NCBI GenBank assembly: GCA_019423795.1
Contig: JAHZAT010000099.1
Span: forward strand, 1-47,838
DNA length: 47,838 nt
Source of the DNA: Clostridiales bacterium
GTDB taxonomy: Bacteria > Bacillota > Clostridia > Lachnospirales > Lachnospiraceae
Reading direction: 5' to 3'
A program made the position numbers and the translations under genes. The notes under the pieces are model-generated. The model ran no database searches. It saw only the letters and a program-made list of their open reading frames with translations, and had not been told where the DNA came from. Shown here piece after piece: positions 16,994 to 24,555 of this stretch. Position 1 is the first letter of the stretch. The number at the start of each line of letters is the position of its first letter.

Positions 16994-17016
16994 TTTCATA
17001 GTGATTCCCTATGAAA
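16994..17016. repeat. Short palindrome after a terminator
   Basis: TTTCATAG and CTATGAAA form an 8-bp stem around a 7-base loop with the TGATTCC core. The stem end CATAG/CTATG and the ATTCC core recall the element at 4834-4880, and both lie just after a terminator. Confidence 0.4.
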
Positions 17017-17020
17017 CAAG

Positions 17021-17044
17021 AAAAAAACCAGGATTTCTCCCGGC
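17021..17044 (-). terminator. Intrinsic terminator of the relQ/hypothetical unit
   Basis: Minus strand: GCCGGGA and TCCTGGT pair around GAAA with a G-U, followed by a run of T. It lies just after the small hypothetical gene. Confidence 0.75.
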
Positions 17045-17053
17045 TCTTTCTTT

Positions 17054-17446
17054 TTATGCTTTGAACATATTTCGTTTTCTTCGATAACGGCATCTTCTAT
17101 GATAAATCTCTCCTCCAAGCAGCGAAAGGATCATCTGATATAATAATTGTTCTTTCTTCTGACAATCTTGCTTCTCTTGATGATCGATCTTATCATAAAT
17201 CTTATCCGCCATAGCAAGCAGCATCGTTCGATCCATATATTCATCAAACATCCTGCTGCCCTCATATTCCATCTGATCACAAATATCTTCGATCAGATCC
17301 AGAATCTGTCTGGCCAGTGCAGAATACATTCTCGTAATATACTGATAATCGTCTTCCTGCCTCTGTTCCTGTGCTACAAATTCTCTGACTGGTCTTACTT
17401 CAGTATCAAATAATGGAAGATCTCCTAAACCATCTCTGTCTGCCAT
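17054..17446 (-). CDS. Small hypothetical protein
   Basis: 130 residues, no family recognised. It is hydrophilic and helical, with no signal peptide or membrane segment. A central region (about 35-110) is rich in charged and Met/Leu residues such as ILDLIEDICDQMEYEG and could form a coiled coil or helical bundle. The C-terminus is strongly basic (HRRCRYRRKRNMF), which may bind RNA or DNA. GGAGCAGGAAG directly precedes the ATG. It follows relQ by 63 bases on the same strand and ends in a terminator, so it is probably co-transcribed with relQ. That link is the only clue to its role. Confidence 0.75.
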   Translation of the reverse strand: MADRDGLGDLPLFDTEVRPVREFVAQEQRQEDDYQYITRMYSALARQILDLIEDICDQMEYEGSRMFDEYMDRTMLLAMADKIYDKIDHQEKQDCQKKEQLLYQMILSLLGGEIYHRRCRYRRKRNMFKA

Positions 17447-17509
17447 CTTCCTGCTCCTTTTTCTCTATCAATCATATCTTATGATCATTTAGAGAAAATA
17501 TTGCATGTC

Positions 17510-18160
17510 CTATTCTTTATTTTCTTCCCGAATACTTCTCACTTCTTCATTGATTGCCAACATCTTGCTGTCTAAAAACGTCACAAGATCTGCACACTCC
17601 TTCAATTCTTTCTTAATGTATTCTGGTGTATTGCCCTCGTATTTATAATAAATCTTATGCTCCAGAGATGCCCAAAAGTCCATTGCAACCGTTCTGATCT
17701 GAATCTCTACTTTGGTAGGTACCACTCTGTCAGATAAAAAGATTGGTACTCTTACGATCAGATGGTAGCTTCTGTATCCATTGACCTTGGGATTCAACAT
17801 ATAATCCTTTGTCTTTAGTACTTCTATATCATCTTGTGATGAGATCATATCTACGATTCGATAAATGTCTGGTGTAAAAGAACAAATAACCCTGACCCCA
17901 GCGATATCGTCAATATATTTCTGGATATTCTCTACTGTGATCTCTTTTCCTTTACGTATCAGCTTTCTTGTGATACTCTCATCTGTTTTTAATCTTGATT
18001 CGATATGTTCAATCGGATTGTACTGGTGCACAAGTTTAAACTCATCATTTAATATCTCTAATTTCGTTCCGATCTCTTTTAATGCAGAACGATATAATAA
18101 TTTGATCTTTCGGTATTCAAGCATTACATCTTGTACATCAGGTAATTCTAATTCTCTCAT
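17510..18160 (-). CDS. relQ: Small alarmone synthetase RelQ
   Basis: 216 residues from the ATG at 18160; a GTG three codons earlier lies within the ribosome-binding site AAGGAGTG and is not the start. It makes (p)ppGpp from GTP or GDP and ATP without the hydrolase domain of full RelA/SpoT. Family motifs: HIESRLKTDESITRKL, YIDDIAGVRVICSF, the substrate loop VNGYRSYHLIV, and VEIQIRTVAMDFWASLEHK. Length and C-terminal helices match the RelQ tetramer type rather than RelP. Its promoter lies at 18193-18221, directly after the SRP RNA gene. It could link stress signalling to growth control. Confidence 0.94.
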   Translation of the reverse strand: MRELELPDVQDVMLEYRKIKLLYRSALKEIGTKLEILNDEFKLVHQYNPIEHIESRLKTDESITRKLIRKGKEITVENIQKYIDDIAGVRVICSFTPDIYRIVDMISSQDDIEVLKTKDYMLNPKVNGYRSYHLIVRVPIFLSDRVVPTKVEIQIRTVAMDFWASLEHKIYYKYEGNTPEYIKKELKECADLVTFLDSKMLAINEEVRSIREENKE

Positions 18161-18192
18161 ATGTCTCACTCCTTACCATGTTTGCTATTCCT

Positions 18193-18221
18193 ATTCTATC
18201 ACTGTTTCACTTTGTATTCAA
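18193..18221 (-). promoter_or_regulatory. Probable promoter of relQ
   Basis: Minus strand: -35 TTGAAT (18221-18216), 17-base spacer, -10 TAGAAT (18198-18193), about 33 bases before the ATG. Confidence 0.6.
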
Positions 18222-18276
18222 TAGCATACAATCCGAGTAGTAAGTTCTTAAATACCTAAAAATGGGTAAAAAAAAT

Positions 18277-18540
18277 CCGTGCGGAATGCGTTGTGCTATC
18301 TTCCACAGACGTTACCTCTATAGTTAACTCAACCCAGGCACCCTCACGGCACATAGAAGGTTCCACTTAGTGCTGCTTTGTTCCCAACCTGACACGGTTC
18401 GTGGATTCCTATTGCGTGAGACCCAGATATCAACGCCACTTGTAGAGGGCAGCTCTACAGAAAACAGCCCGAAGCAAACCATCACCTCTGCTATAGCGGA
18501 TTGCAGAAATAGGGTGCCGCTACCTCCCCGGCTAGCACGG
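18277..18540 (-). ncRNA. ffs: Signal recognition particle RNA, large Bacillus type
   Basis: The minus strand matches the Bacillus/Clostridia SRP RNA over its whole length of about 264 nt. The Alu domain begins CCGTGCTAGCCGGGGAGGT and continues AGCGGCACCC. The S domain carries GTGTCAGGTTGGGAACAA then AGCAGCAC, with the helix-8 GGAA tetraloop and the asymmetric loop that binds Ffh. The 3' part shows ATGTGCCGTGAGGGTGCCT and GGTTGAGTTAAC, as in the Bacillus scRNA. The ends pair (CCGTGC with GCACGG), and eight T follow as a terminator at 18275-18268. With Ffh and FtsY it targets membrane and secreted proteins. Ends are estimated from the closing helix. Confidence 0.95.
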
Positions 18541-18590
18541 AAGCTTTATGACTTGATTATCTTTGGCATCTTTTGCAAGATGCATATTTG

Positions 18591-18619
18591 ATTATACTAA
18601 ATACTTTTCTTTTGGTCAA
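18591..18619 (-). promoter_or_regulatory. Promoter of the SRP RNA
   Basis: Minus strand: -35 TTGACC (18619-18614), 17-base spacer, -10 TATAAT (18596-18591). Transcription would start about 45 bases before the mature RNA, and this leader contains a 7-bp hairpin with a GCAA loop (GCATCTT/AAGATGC), a possible processing site. Confidence 0.8.
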
Positions 18620-18628
18620 TAGTTATTC

Positions 18629-20263
18629 TTATTTGGTTTTTAGATAAATTTTTTTTGTTCCCCGATATCTTCCTCTTCCTTTTACGATCACATATTTGTG
18701 ACCTTCTTTTTTGACGATCTTGTAATCTTTATTCTTTTTTAAATGCTTTCCTTTGTAATATAATACGATTCCCTTTGGATTCTTATTTTTAGAATCCGCC
18801 TTACAATATCTCAAATGAATCTTGTTTACTGGCTGCATTACTGTATATGCCTTTAAACGCACCGTTGCATGATCTGGGTTCAGATCATTCCATTTTCTAT
18901 GATCATAAAGATAACTCTGTCCTTTTTTTGTTTTATTAACAAAAGATACCCAGTGATAATCATCATTTTCATCAAAACCAATCTTACCAGAAGATCTTAA
19001 TTTTACTACAACTGCAAACTTGTCTCCTCTCAGAACCTCTGCTTTTCTTGAAAGATCGATCGTATGCGTTCCGGCCTCTCTGATCGTTCCTGTTACCGGA
19101 CGTTTTAACATCTTTGTTCCACTTGTTGGTCTTCCATCTTTAGGATTTCTATAAATCTGTATACTGTATTTGACGTTTGCAGACCAAGTTACCAGATTCA
19201 CTGCTTTGATCAGTTCTTTCTTCTTTGCACTTCCTTTTTTCGCTGTAAATACATTTGCGAACTTTTGTCCTTTTTTCAGTTTTAAAATACCAGGATTCGC
19301 TGAACCATCATAGAAATAATTGTATTTATACTCTGAGGCTTTCACAAATTGCCCTGCAACAAATTCACAAAGAGATTTATCTTCATAAGAAATATAGGTA
19401 TATCCGTTACTTCCTTCTTGATTTCCCCAACTGTTTTTTACGATCCATGCTCCATCTCTGGACGGTCTGGATCCACTGTTAAAATTATCTCTGCTATAAC
19501 TATCATCCCATCCAACGATCGCAACAATATGATTTGCTGTCTGTCTGGCACTATTGCAGTTGTATGCCTCATGATTCTTTCCGTAATAGGCTGTTTCTTC
19601 CCATGTCTCTTCAGGTGCATGGTACGCCATAACTACGGAACCATATCCTATGATATAAGATTTTACTACTGCTGCTTGCGGTGTATCTCCAAGGAAAAAT
19701 CCATTCTTCAGAATTGCACTGTCTTTTTGTCCTACAGAATCAGATAATCTCCATTTCCCTGTATTAAATGGTGCAATATTTTCTTTTGCAAGACCATACC
19801 ATCCTGTTAACGACAACATTGCAAGCAGTGAATTGCCGCCTGCATATCTCCAATCTCCTGAAACTTTTGTTTTGTCCCCTTTGGTATTATTTAATATATC
19901 GTTTTTTCGATTGTACATAAAATATCCAAAATGTTTCTCCGAAAAATCTATATTCGTACTTGCGATTCCTTGTTTGATCAGAGAAGTCTCTCCCATCGAT
20001 GTAATCCCAAACGCCCAGCATAATTCTGTGTTCCCCTGATCTTTCACTGATGTTACCTGTCCAAGTTCTGATGAACTGTAATATGAATCCAAGGATCTGG
20101 CATTCCTCTTTGGCGTTACAATTTTGGGCACATCTGGAGATTCAATCTTAATATTCAATGGATGATATCCATTAGACTGTGAGGCATAGATAAAAGAAAT
20201 ATTTAAAGAACTTATCACGCCGACACATAAAATAACTACAATAAGCTTCTTAATCCTTTCCAT
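18629..20263 (-). CDS. Secreted papain-like (C1 family) cysteine protease
   Basis: 544 residues. A signal peptide (about 1-28, ending in YAS) directs export. The C1 domain has all active-site parts: the oxyanion glutamine and catalytic cysteine in VKDQGNTELCWAFGI, the histidine in ANHIVAIVGWDDS, and the asparagine in IVKNSWGN. A beta-rich domain after it (about 310-470) resembles the lectin-like domain often fused to bacterial C1 proteases. The last about 70 residues (PVNKIHLRYCK onwards) form a basic beta module that may bind the cell surface. The start is inside the end of tadA (14-base overlap) with AAGGAAC before the ATG, so translation is probably coupled. The stop lies 10 bases before the SRP RNA promoter. 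Confidence 0.9.
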   Translation of the reverse strand: MERIKKLIVVILCVGVISSLNISFIYASQSNGYHPLNIKIESPDVPKIVTPKRNARSLDSYYSSSELGQVTSVKDQGNTELCWAFGITSMGETSLIKQGIASTNIDFSEKHFGYFMYNRKNDILNNTKGDKTKVSGDWRYAGGNSLLAMLSLTGWYGLAKENIAPFNTGKWRLSDSVGQKDSAILKNGFFLGDTPQAAVVKSYIIGYGSVVMAYHAPEETWEETAYYGKNHEAYNCNSARQTANHIVAIVGWDDSYSRDNFNSGSRPSRDGAWIVKNSWGNQEGSNGYTYISYEDKSLCEFVAGQFVKASEYKYNYFYDGSANPGILKLKKGQKFANVFTAKKGSAKKKELIKAVNLVTWSANVKYSIQIYRNPKDGRPTSGTKMLKRPVTGTIREAGTHTIDLSRKAEVLRGDKFAVVVKLRSSGKIGFDENDDYHWVSFVNKTKKGQSYLYDHRKWNDLNPDHATVRLKAYTVMQPVNKIHLRYCKADSKNKNPKGIVLYYKGKHLKKNKDYKIVKKEGHKYVIVKGRGRYRGTKKIYLKTK

Positions 20264-20735
20264 GTTCCTTGTCCCCCTTCTTCCTTCTTCTTAATTCTTT
20301 AAAAAAATCAGACAGCATCTGACTGCACTCTTCCTCTAATATACCACGTTCTATCTCTACTTGGTGATTAAATTTGTCAATCTGTAAAATATTCAATACA
20401 GATCCTGCACAGCCCGCCTTTGGATTCATCGCTCCGATCACAACTTTTGGAATTCGTGCCTGTACGATAGCTCCTGCGCACATCTGGCATGGTTCCAATG
20501 TGATATACATGGTACAATCTTCCAGTCTCCAATCATTAACTTTCTTACTTGCTTTCTGAATCGCAAGAAGTTCTGCATGTGCCAATGTTGTCTTCTTCTT
20601 ATTGCGCTGGTTATAAGCTCTTGCAATGATCTTGTCATCTTCAACGATCACACATCCGATCGGAACATCTCCGATCGCTGCCGCTTTCTTCGCTTGTTTG
20701 ATTGCTTCTTTCATGTATTTTTCTTCTTGTGTCAC
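20250..20735 (-). CDS. tadA: tRNA adenosine(34) deaminase
   Basis: 161 residues. It converts A34 to inosine in tRNA-Arg(ACG). The zinc site is complete: HAELLAI with the catalytic glutamate and PCQMCAGA with two cysteines. IPKVVIGAMNPKAGCAGS follows, as in TadA rather than in cytidine deaminases. The start is a GTG at 20735, with AAGGGG 9 bases before it. The last 14 bases overlap the protease gene. In Bacillus subtilis tadA (yaaJ) lies directly beside the SRP RNA gene; here the protease has come between them. Confidence 0.95.
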   Translation of the reverse strand: MTQEEKYMKEAIKQAKKAAAIGDVPIGCVIVEDDKIIARAYNQRNKKKTTLAHAELLAIQKASKKVNDWRLEDCTMYITLEPCQMCAGAIVQARIPKVVIGAMNPKAGCAGSVLNILQIDKFNHQVEIERGILEEECSQMLSDFFKELRRRKKGDKEHGKD

Positions 20736-20786
20736 TTACTCTTACCCCTTATATCTATGTCATATTTTTCTTTATTATAACATAGA

Positions 20787-21686
20787 ATGAAGCAAAAAGA
20801 GAGTACACGATTGTCAGATTATCAACGTATTGTATCTTATCTGTATGAATATCACCATGGAATCAAGGGTTCCAATGTCGGTTTTGCCAAAATAGAAAAA
20901 CGCCAAAACCGTCTGAGGGTTTATTTCCATGTAAAAACAAATGAACAGGCATTAGAATACAAAATTTATTTTTATTATTTTCATCAGGGTGCTATGAATG
21001 GGATTTATCTTGATACGGTCAAGCGAAATGATGCGATCATTGAATTTAAAAACACATATCCTTTGATCGATGATTTTGATAAAATGGATGGATTCTTGCT
21101 GTATTATTCGAATGATCATTTCTTTGGATCGCAGTGGAAAGATCATCCGATCATTATACGAAGTTTTGTACCTGTGGAGTCTGCTGAAAATAAAAATGAG
21201 AATACTGAAAAAACGGTACCTCCAGAACCTTCGTCTGAAACCGAAACACTTTCTGAAACTGAAGCTTCTCCTACATCCAGTCTCTCAGAATACATTGAAG
21301 CCCTTCAATTAGAAAAGGATGCGAAAGAATTCACACATCCAAATCCACCAAAGGGCTTCGACTGGAAGGAGTATCCCACCTTGCCCATGCCTCCTTCTTA
21401 TAGCCTTGATCCTAGCATTAAGATCGGACTAGAAGATCTTGATCAGATTCCTGATCTTGATGACAACATAAAGACAAATGGTTTTCTCCTTTTAAATTAT
21501 GGGAATTTCGGCCACTTAATGCTCGCGAAAGATCAAGACAGCGGCCAACGTTATCTTGGAATTCCTGGAATCTTTGATAACGAAAAAGCTTTTATCTCCC
21601 GTTTATTTGGTTTTAAGACTTTTATCACGGTGCCGCTAAAACCACATAAAACTGGAAATTTCGGTTATTTTATCTTACCGGTCTAA
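20787..21686 (+). CDS. Conserved hypothetical protein, DUF6128-like
   Basis: 299 residues, cytoplasmic, with no signal peptide. The N-terminal domain (about 9-130) begins DYQRIVSYLYEYHHG then NVGFAKIEKR and looks like a beta-sandwich. A Ser/Thr/Glu-rich linker (about 133-175) separates it from a C-terminal module (about 225-299) with TNGFLLLNYGNFGHLMLAK and YLGIPGIFDNEKAF. This pattern recalls a Lachnospiraceae family I associate with DUF6128; that is memory, not a search. No good ribosome-binding site precedes the ATG; a TTG eight codons later has a weak one. It is divergent from tadA and overlaps rsmA tail to tail by 12 bases. Function unknown. Confidence 0.75.
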   Translation: MKQKESTRLSDYQRIVSYLYEYHHGIKGSNVGFAKIEKRQNRLRVYFHVKTNEQALEYKIYFYYFHQGAMNGIYLDTVKRNDAIIEFKNTYPLIDDFDKMDGFLLYYSNDHFFGSQWKDHPIIIRSFVPVESAENKNENTEKTVPPEPSSETETLSETEASPTSSLSEYIEALQLEKDAKEFTHPNPPKGFDWKEYPTLPMPPSYSLDPSIKIGLEDLDQIPDLDDNIKTNGFLLLNYGNFGHLMLAKDQDSGQRYLGIPGIFDNEKAFISRLFGFKTFITVPLKPHKTGNFGYFILPV

Positions 21687-22532
21687 GATGTTACTTAACT
21701 GTGCAAACTGTTCTAAGGTTAATGCTTCTCCACGAACAGATGCAGGTAATTCCATCTCTTCTAATGCCTGTGCTACCTGTTCTTTGGAGAAGTTTAAGCC
21801 TCCGAAATTTTTAATTCCATTCTGGAGAGTTTTTCTTCTCTGGTTAAAAGATGCACGAATTAACTGGAATAATAATTTCTCATTTGTAACCTTGATCGGT
21901 GCGTCTTTGTATTTCGTAAGACGGATGACTGCAGATCCAACTTTTGGTCTTGGCATAAAGCAGTTTGGCGGCACATTCGCTACCACATATGGTTCTGCAT
22001 AGTACTGCACTGCGAGTGATAATGCACCATAGTCTTTTGTTCCCGGACCTGACTGCATACGGTCTGCAACTTCTTTCTGTACCATGACAGTAATACTGTC
22101 GATCGGCACATGACTTTCAAACAATCCCATGATGATCGGGGTTGTAATGTAATATGGGAGATTCGCCACAACCTTCACTGGTTTCCCACCATTTTTCTCT
22201 TCTACGATCTTTGCAATATCGACTTTCAAAATATCTGCATTCAAAATGGACACGTTATCATATGCACTTAATGTGTCTGAAAGAATCGGAATCAGATTCT
22301 TATCAATCTCAACTGCCATGACCTCTCTCGCATTTTCTGCAAGATACTGTGTCATTGTTCCAATTCCTGGTCCGATCTCTAACACGAAATCATCTTTGTT
22401 CACTTCTGCTGCAGAAATGATCTTCTCAAGAACACGTTCATCAATCAGAAAGTTCTGTCCAAACTTTTTCTGAAAATCAAAATCATATTTCTGAATTACT
22501 TCTATTGTATTTTTTGGATTTCCAAGCTTCAC
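21675..22532 (-). CDS. rsmA: 16S rRNA dimethyladenosine transferase
   Basis: 285 residues, standard length. It dimethylates A1518 and A1519 in helix 45 of 16S rRNA late in subunit assembly. Motifs: KKFGQNFLIDE at the N-terminus, the SAM site VLEIGPGIGTMTQYLA, the acidic AVEIDKNL, the catalytic NLPYYITTPI, and FMPRPKVGSAV. The C-terminal helical domain includes FNQRRKTLQNGI. It lies 3 bases after tatD in the order NYN-LOTUS gene, tatD, rsmA; Bacillus subtilis has tatD, rnmV, rsmA, so rnmV is missing here. The 3' end overlaps the convergent gene by 12 bases. Confidence 0.97.
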   Translation of the reverse strand: MKLGNPKNTIEVIQKYDFDFQKKFGQNFLIDERVLEKIISAAEVNKDDFVLEIGPGIGTMTQYLAENAREVMAVEIDKNLIPILSDTLSAYDNVSILNADILKVDIAKIVEEKNGGKPVKVVANLPYYITTPIIMGLFESHVPIDSITVMVQKEVADRMQSGPGTKDYGALSLAVQYYAEPYVVANVPPNCFMPRPKVGSAVIRLTKYKDAPIKVTNEKLLFQLIRASFNQRRKTLQNGIKNFGGLNFSKEQVAQALEEMELPASVRGEALTLEQFAQLSNILDR

Positions 22533-22535
22533 TCT

Positions 22536-23309
22536 TTATACCTCTTTCATACGATACAATTGTCTTGCATTTTCTTCAGTGACTGCGATCAGCTCTTCCT
22601 TGTTGATCCCTTTGATCTGACTGAGCGCTTCTGCTACATAATTTAAATTCAGTGAAGAATTTCTCTTGCCTCTATTGGGTTCTGGTGACAGATATGGGCA
22701 ATCTGTCTCTAATACGATTCTGTCTAACGGTGTATAAGCTGCAACTTCCTTTAATGTCTTTGCATTCTTAAATGTTACAACGCCACCGATTCCAATATAA
22801 AATCCCATATCAAGGAATTGTCTTGCCATCTCTTTTGAATAAGAAAAACAGTGAACCACCCCTCCGATTTCTTCTGCATGTAACGCTTTCATTATATCAT
22901 AAGTATCCTTTGCTGCGTCCCTGCTGTGAATAATGATCGGTAATTTTACATCTCTTGCAAGTTCGATCTGTGCTTCAAACCATTTCTTCTGAATGCTGCG
23001 TTCTGGTTCATCCCAGTAATAATCAAGCCCGATCTCTCCGATCGCAAGAATTCGATCCATTGCCGCATATTTCTTTAGTGTATTGATATCTGACTCTTTC
23101 AATTCTGCCGTATCACTTGGATGAACACCAACTGCTCCATACATCATCGGATATCGTTTCACTGCTTCTACGATCCATGTAGACGTTTCCATATTCGATC
23201 CGACATCAACGATCGTGCCTATTCCGTTGTCCTTCATAGATGCTAACAGTTCTTCTCTGTCTTGATCAAACTGTTTGTCATCATAATGTGCATGTGTGTC
23301 AAATATCAT
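22536..23309 (-). CDS. tatD: TatD family metal-dependent DNase
   Basis: 257 residues from the ATG at 23309, which has GGGGGAGAG before it; the longer open frame upstream belongs to the preceding gene. TIM-barrel metallohydrolase motifs are complete: FDTHAHYDD, IGEIGLDYYWDEP, PIIIHSRDA, GVVHCFS and LETDCPYLSPEP. TatD proteins are 3'-5' exonucleases linked to DNA repair and DNA degradation. Its start overlaps the stop of the NYN-LOTUS gene (ATGA), so translation is coupled. rsmA follows 3 bases later. Confidence 0.95.
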   Translation of the reverse strand: MIFDTHAHYDDKQFDQDREELLASMKDNGIGTIVDVGSNMETSTWIVEAVKRYPMMYGAVGVHPSDTAELKESDINTLKKYAAMDRILAIGEIGLDYYWDEPERSIQKKWFEAQIELARDVKLPIIIHSRDAAKDTYDIMKALHAEEIGGVVHCFSYSKEMARQFLDMGFYIGIGGVVTFKNAKTLKEVAAYTPLDRIVLETDCPYLSPEPNRGKRNSSLNLNYVAEALSQIKGINKEELIAVTEENARQLYRMKEV

Positions 23310-24253
23310 CGTCTCTCCCCCTTTTCTCTTCGTTTCTTTAATCTGACTGTATTCCCGTTGACCGTAAGACAACGGATGCTTCGTAAGAAACTTGACATAC
23401 GACTGTAACCATAATCTTTGATATTAAATCCACTGTGTTTATCTTTTAATTCTAGCGTTACCGCAGAAAGATTATCTAAAGATCCGCCATTTTTCTTTAC
23501 AAAATGAATCACTTCTTCTTCAATCGTTTCTCTGCTTGTCAGTTCTTTAAATTCAACATAACAGTTTGTATCTTCCTGCACAAGCATAAAATTATCCATC
23601 TCTTCATCAATTAAAACACTCAGCTTTGTATATCCATAATTTCGCACATCAAAATCTGAATATTTTGCATTTAATCGATTTCCAATCTTTCCTAAATCTA
23701 CTGGTGCGTTCCCATTTTCACTGATAATATCTGCGATCGTATATGAAATCTCATCCAGTGATGTAACATTCTCTATTTCATCACTTTCCATATCCTCTTC
23801 TTTACCTCTGTCCGCTTCATAAATCAGATTTAGATGAATAAATTTGTTACACGCTCTTGTCAGTGCCACAGGTGTCTTTGATTCTCCCATTCCGATCACA
23901 TACATATGTTCTTCTCGAAGTCTCATTGCAAGTCTTGTAAAATCACTGTCACTCGTAACAATGCAGAATCCGTCTACTTTCTTTCCATATAACAGATCCA
24001 TTGCATCAATTACCATTGCCATGTCTGTTGCATTTTTACCTGAAGTATAAGAAAATTGTTGCACAGGAATAATAGAATATTCTAATAACAACTCTTCATT
24101 CCATCCATTTGCTTTGGACCAGTTCCCATAAATTCTTCGACAAGACGGAAATCCGTAGGCTTCCAGCTCCTGAAAAATGATCGGTGCGTATTTAGGACTG
24201 ATATTATCTGCATCGATCAGAACTGCAAACTGATTCTTTTCTTCTTCTATCAT
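23306..24253 (-). CDS. NYN (LabA-like PIN) domain protein with two LOTUS domains
   Basis: 315 residues from the ATG at 24253 (GAGGG 5 bases before it); an ATG four codons earlier lacks a site. The NYN domain (about 10-140) has the acidic residues expected of a PIN-type nuclease: FAVLIDADNIS, TSGKNATDMAMVIDAMDLL and VTSDSDFTRLA. Two LOTUS/OST-HTH modules follow: one ending YSDFDVRNYGYTKLSVLIDE and one with HSGFNIKDYGYSRMSSFLR. LOTUS modules bind RNA, often structured or G-rich, so an RNA-processing role is likely but not shown. It is the first gene of an operon with tatD and rsmA. Confidence 0.9.
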   Translation of the reverse strand: MIEEEKNQFAVLIDADNISPKYAPIIFQELEAYGFPSCRRIYGNWSKANGWNEELLLEYSIIPVQQFSYTSGKNATDMAMVIDAMDLLYGKKVDGFCIVTSDSDFTRLAMRLREEHMYVIGMGESKTPVALTRACNKFIHLNLIYEADRGKEEDMESDEIENVTSLDEISYTIADIISENGNAPVDLGKIGNRLNAKYSDFDVRNYGYTKLSVLIDEEMDNFMLVQEDTNCYVEFKELTSRETIEEEVIHFVKKNGGSLDNLSAVTLELKDKHSGFNIKDYGYSRMSSFLRSIRCLTVNGNTVRLKKRREKGERR

Positions 24254-24301
24254 ATTTTCCCTCATATCTAGCTATTGTTTATAGTTCTTTCCTGTAAAAT
24301 G

Positions 24302-24334
24302 AAAAAAAGGATATATCCTCTCGAATATATCCTT
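24302..24334 (-). terminator. Intrinsic terminator of tRNA-Gly
   Basis: Minus strand: AAGGATATAT and ATATATCCTT form a 10-bp stem around an 8-base loop, followed by a T run; it begins 13 bases after the tRNA. Confidence 0.85.
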
Positions 24335-24346
24335 AAATAAATACCA

Positions 24347-24417
24347 AGCGGGTGATGGGAATCGAACCCACGTGATCAGCTTGGAAGGCTGGAGTTCTAC
24401 CATTGAACTACACCCGC
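24347..24417 (-). tRNA. tRNA-Gly (anticodon TCC)
   Basis: The minus strand folds into a cloverleaf: acceptor GCGGGTG with CACCCGC, D-arm GTTCAATGGTAGAAC, anticodon loop CTTCCAA, T-arm GTGGGTTCGATTCCCAT. CCA is not encoded (TTGG follows). The first pair of the anticodon stem is C-A, where U-A is usual. Confidence 0.96.
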
Positions 24418-24460
24418 ATATCTTGTTCGCTGTGTTGTGTTTTCCTCAGCGACAAATAAT

Positions 24461-24489
24461 ACTATACCACCACTTTTTATAAATTGCAA
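24461..24489 (-). promoter_or_regulatory. Probable promoter of tRNA-Gly
   Basis: Minus strand: -35 TTGCAA (24489-24484), 17-base spacer, -10 TATAGT (24466-24461), about 43 bases before the tRNA. Confidence 0.65.
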
Positions 24490-24555
24490 GTGTTTTTTTG
24501 AATTTTTTTTATTTTTTTGAATATCTTATGATAAAGGGGTTTTGGGGTATATTTT

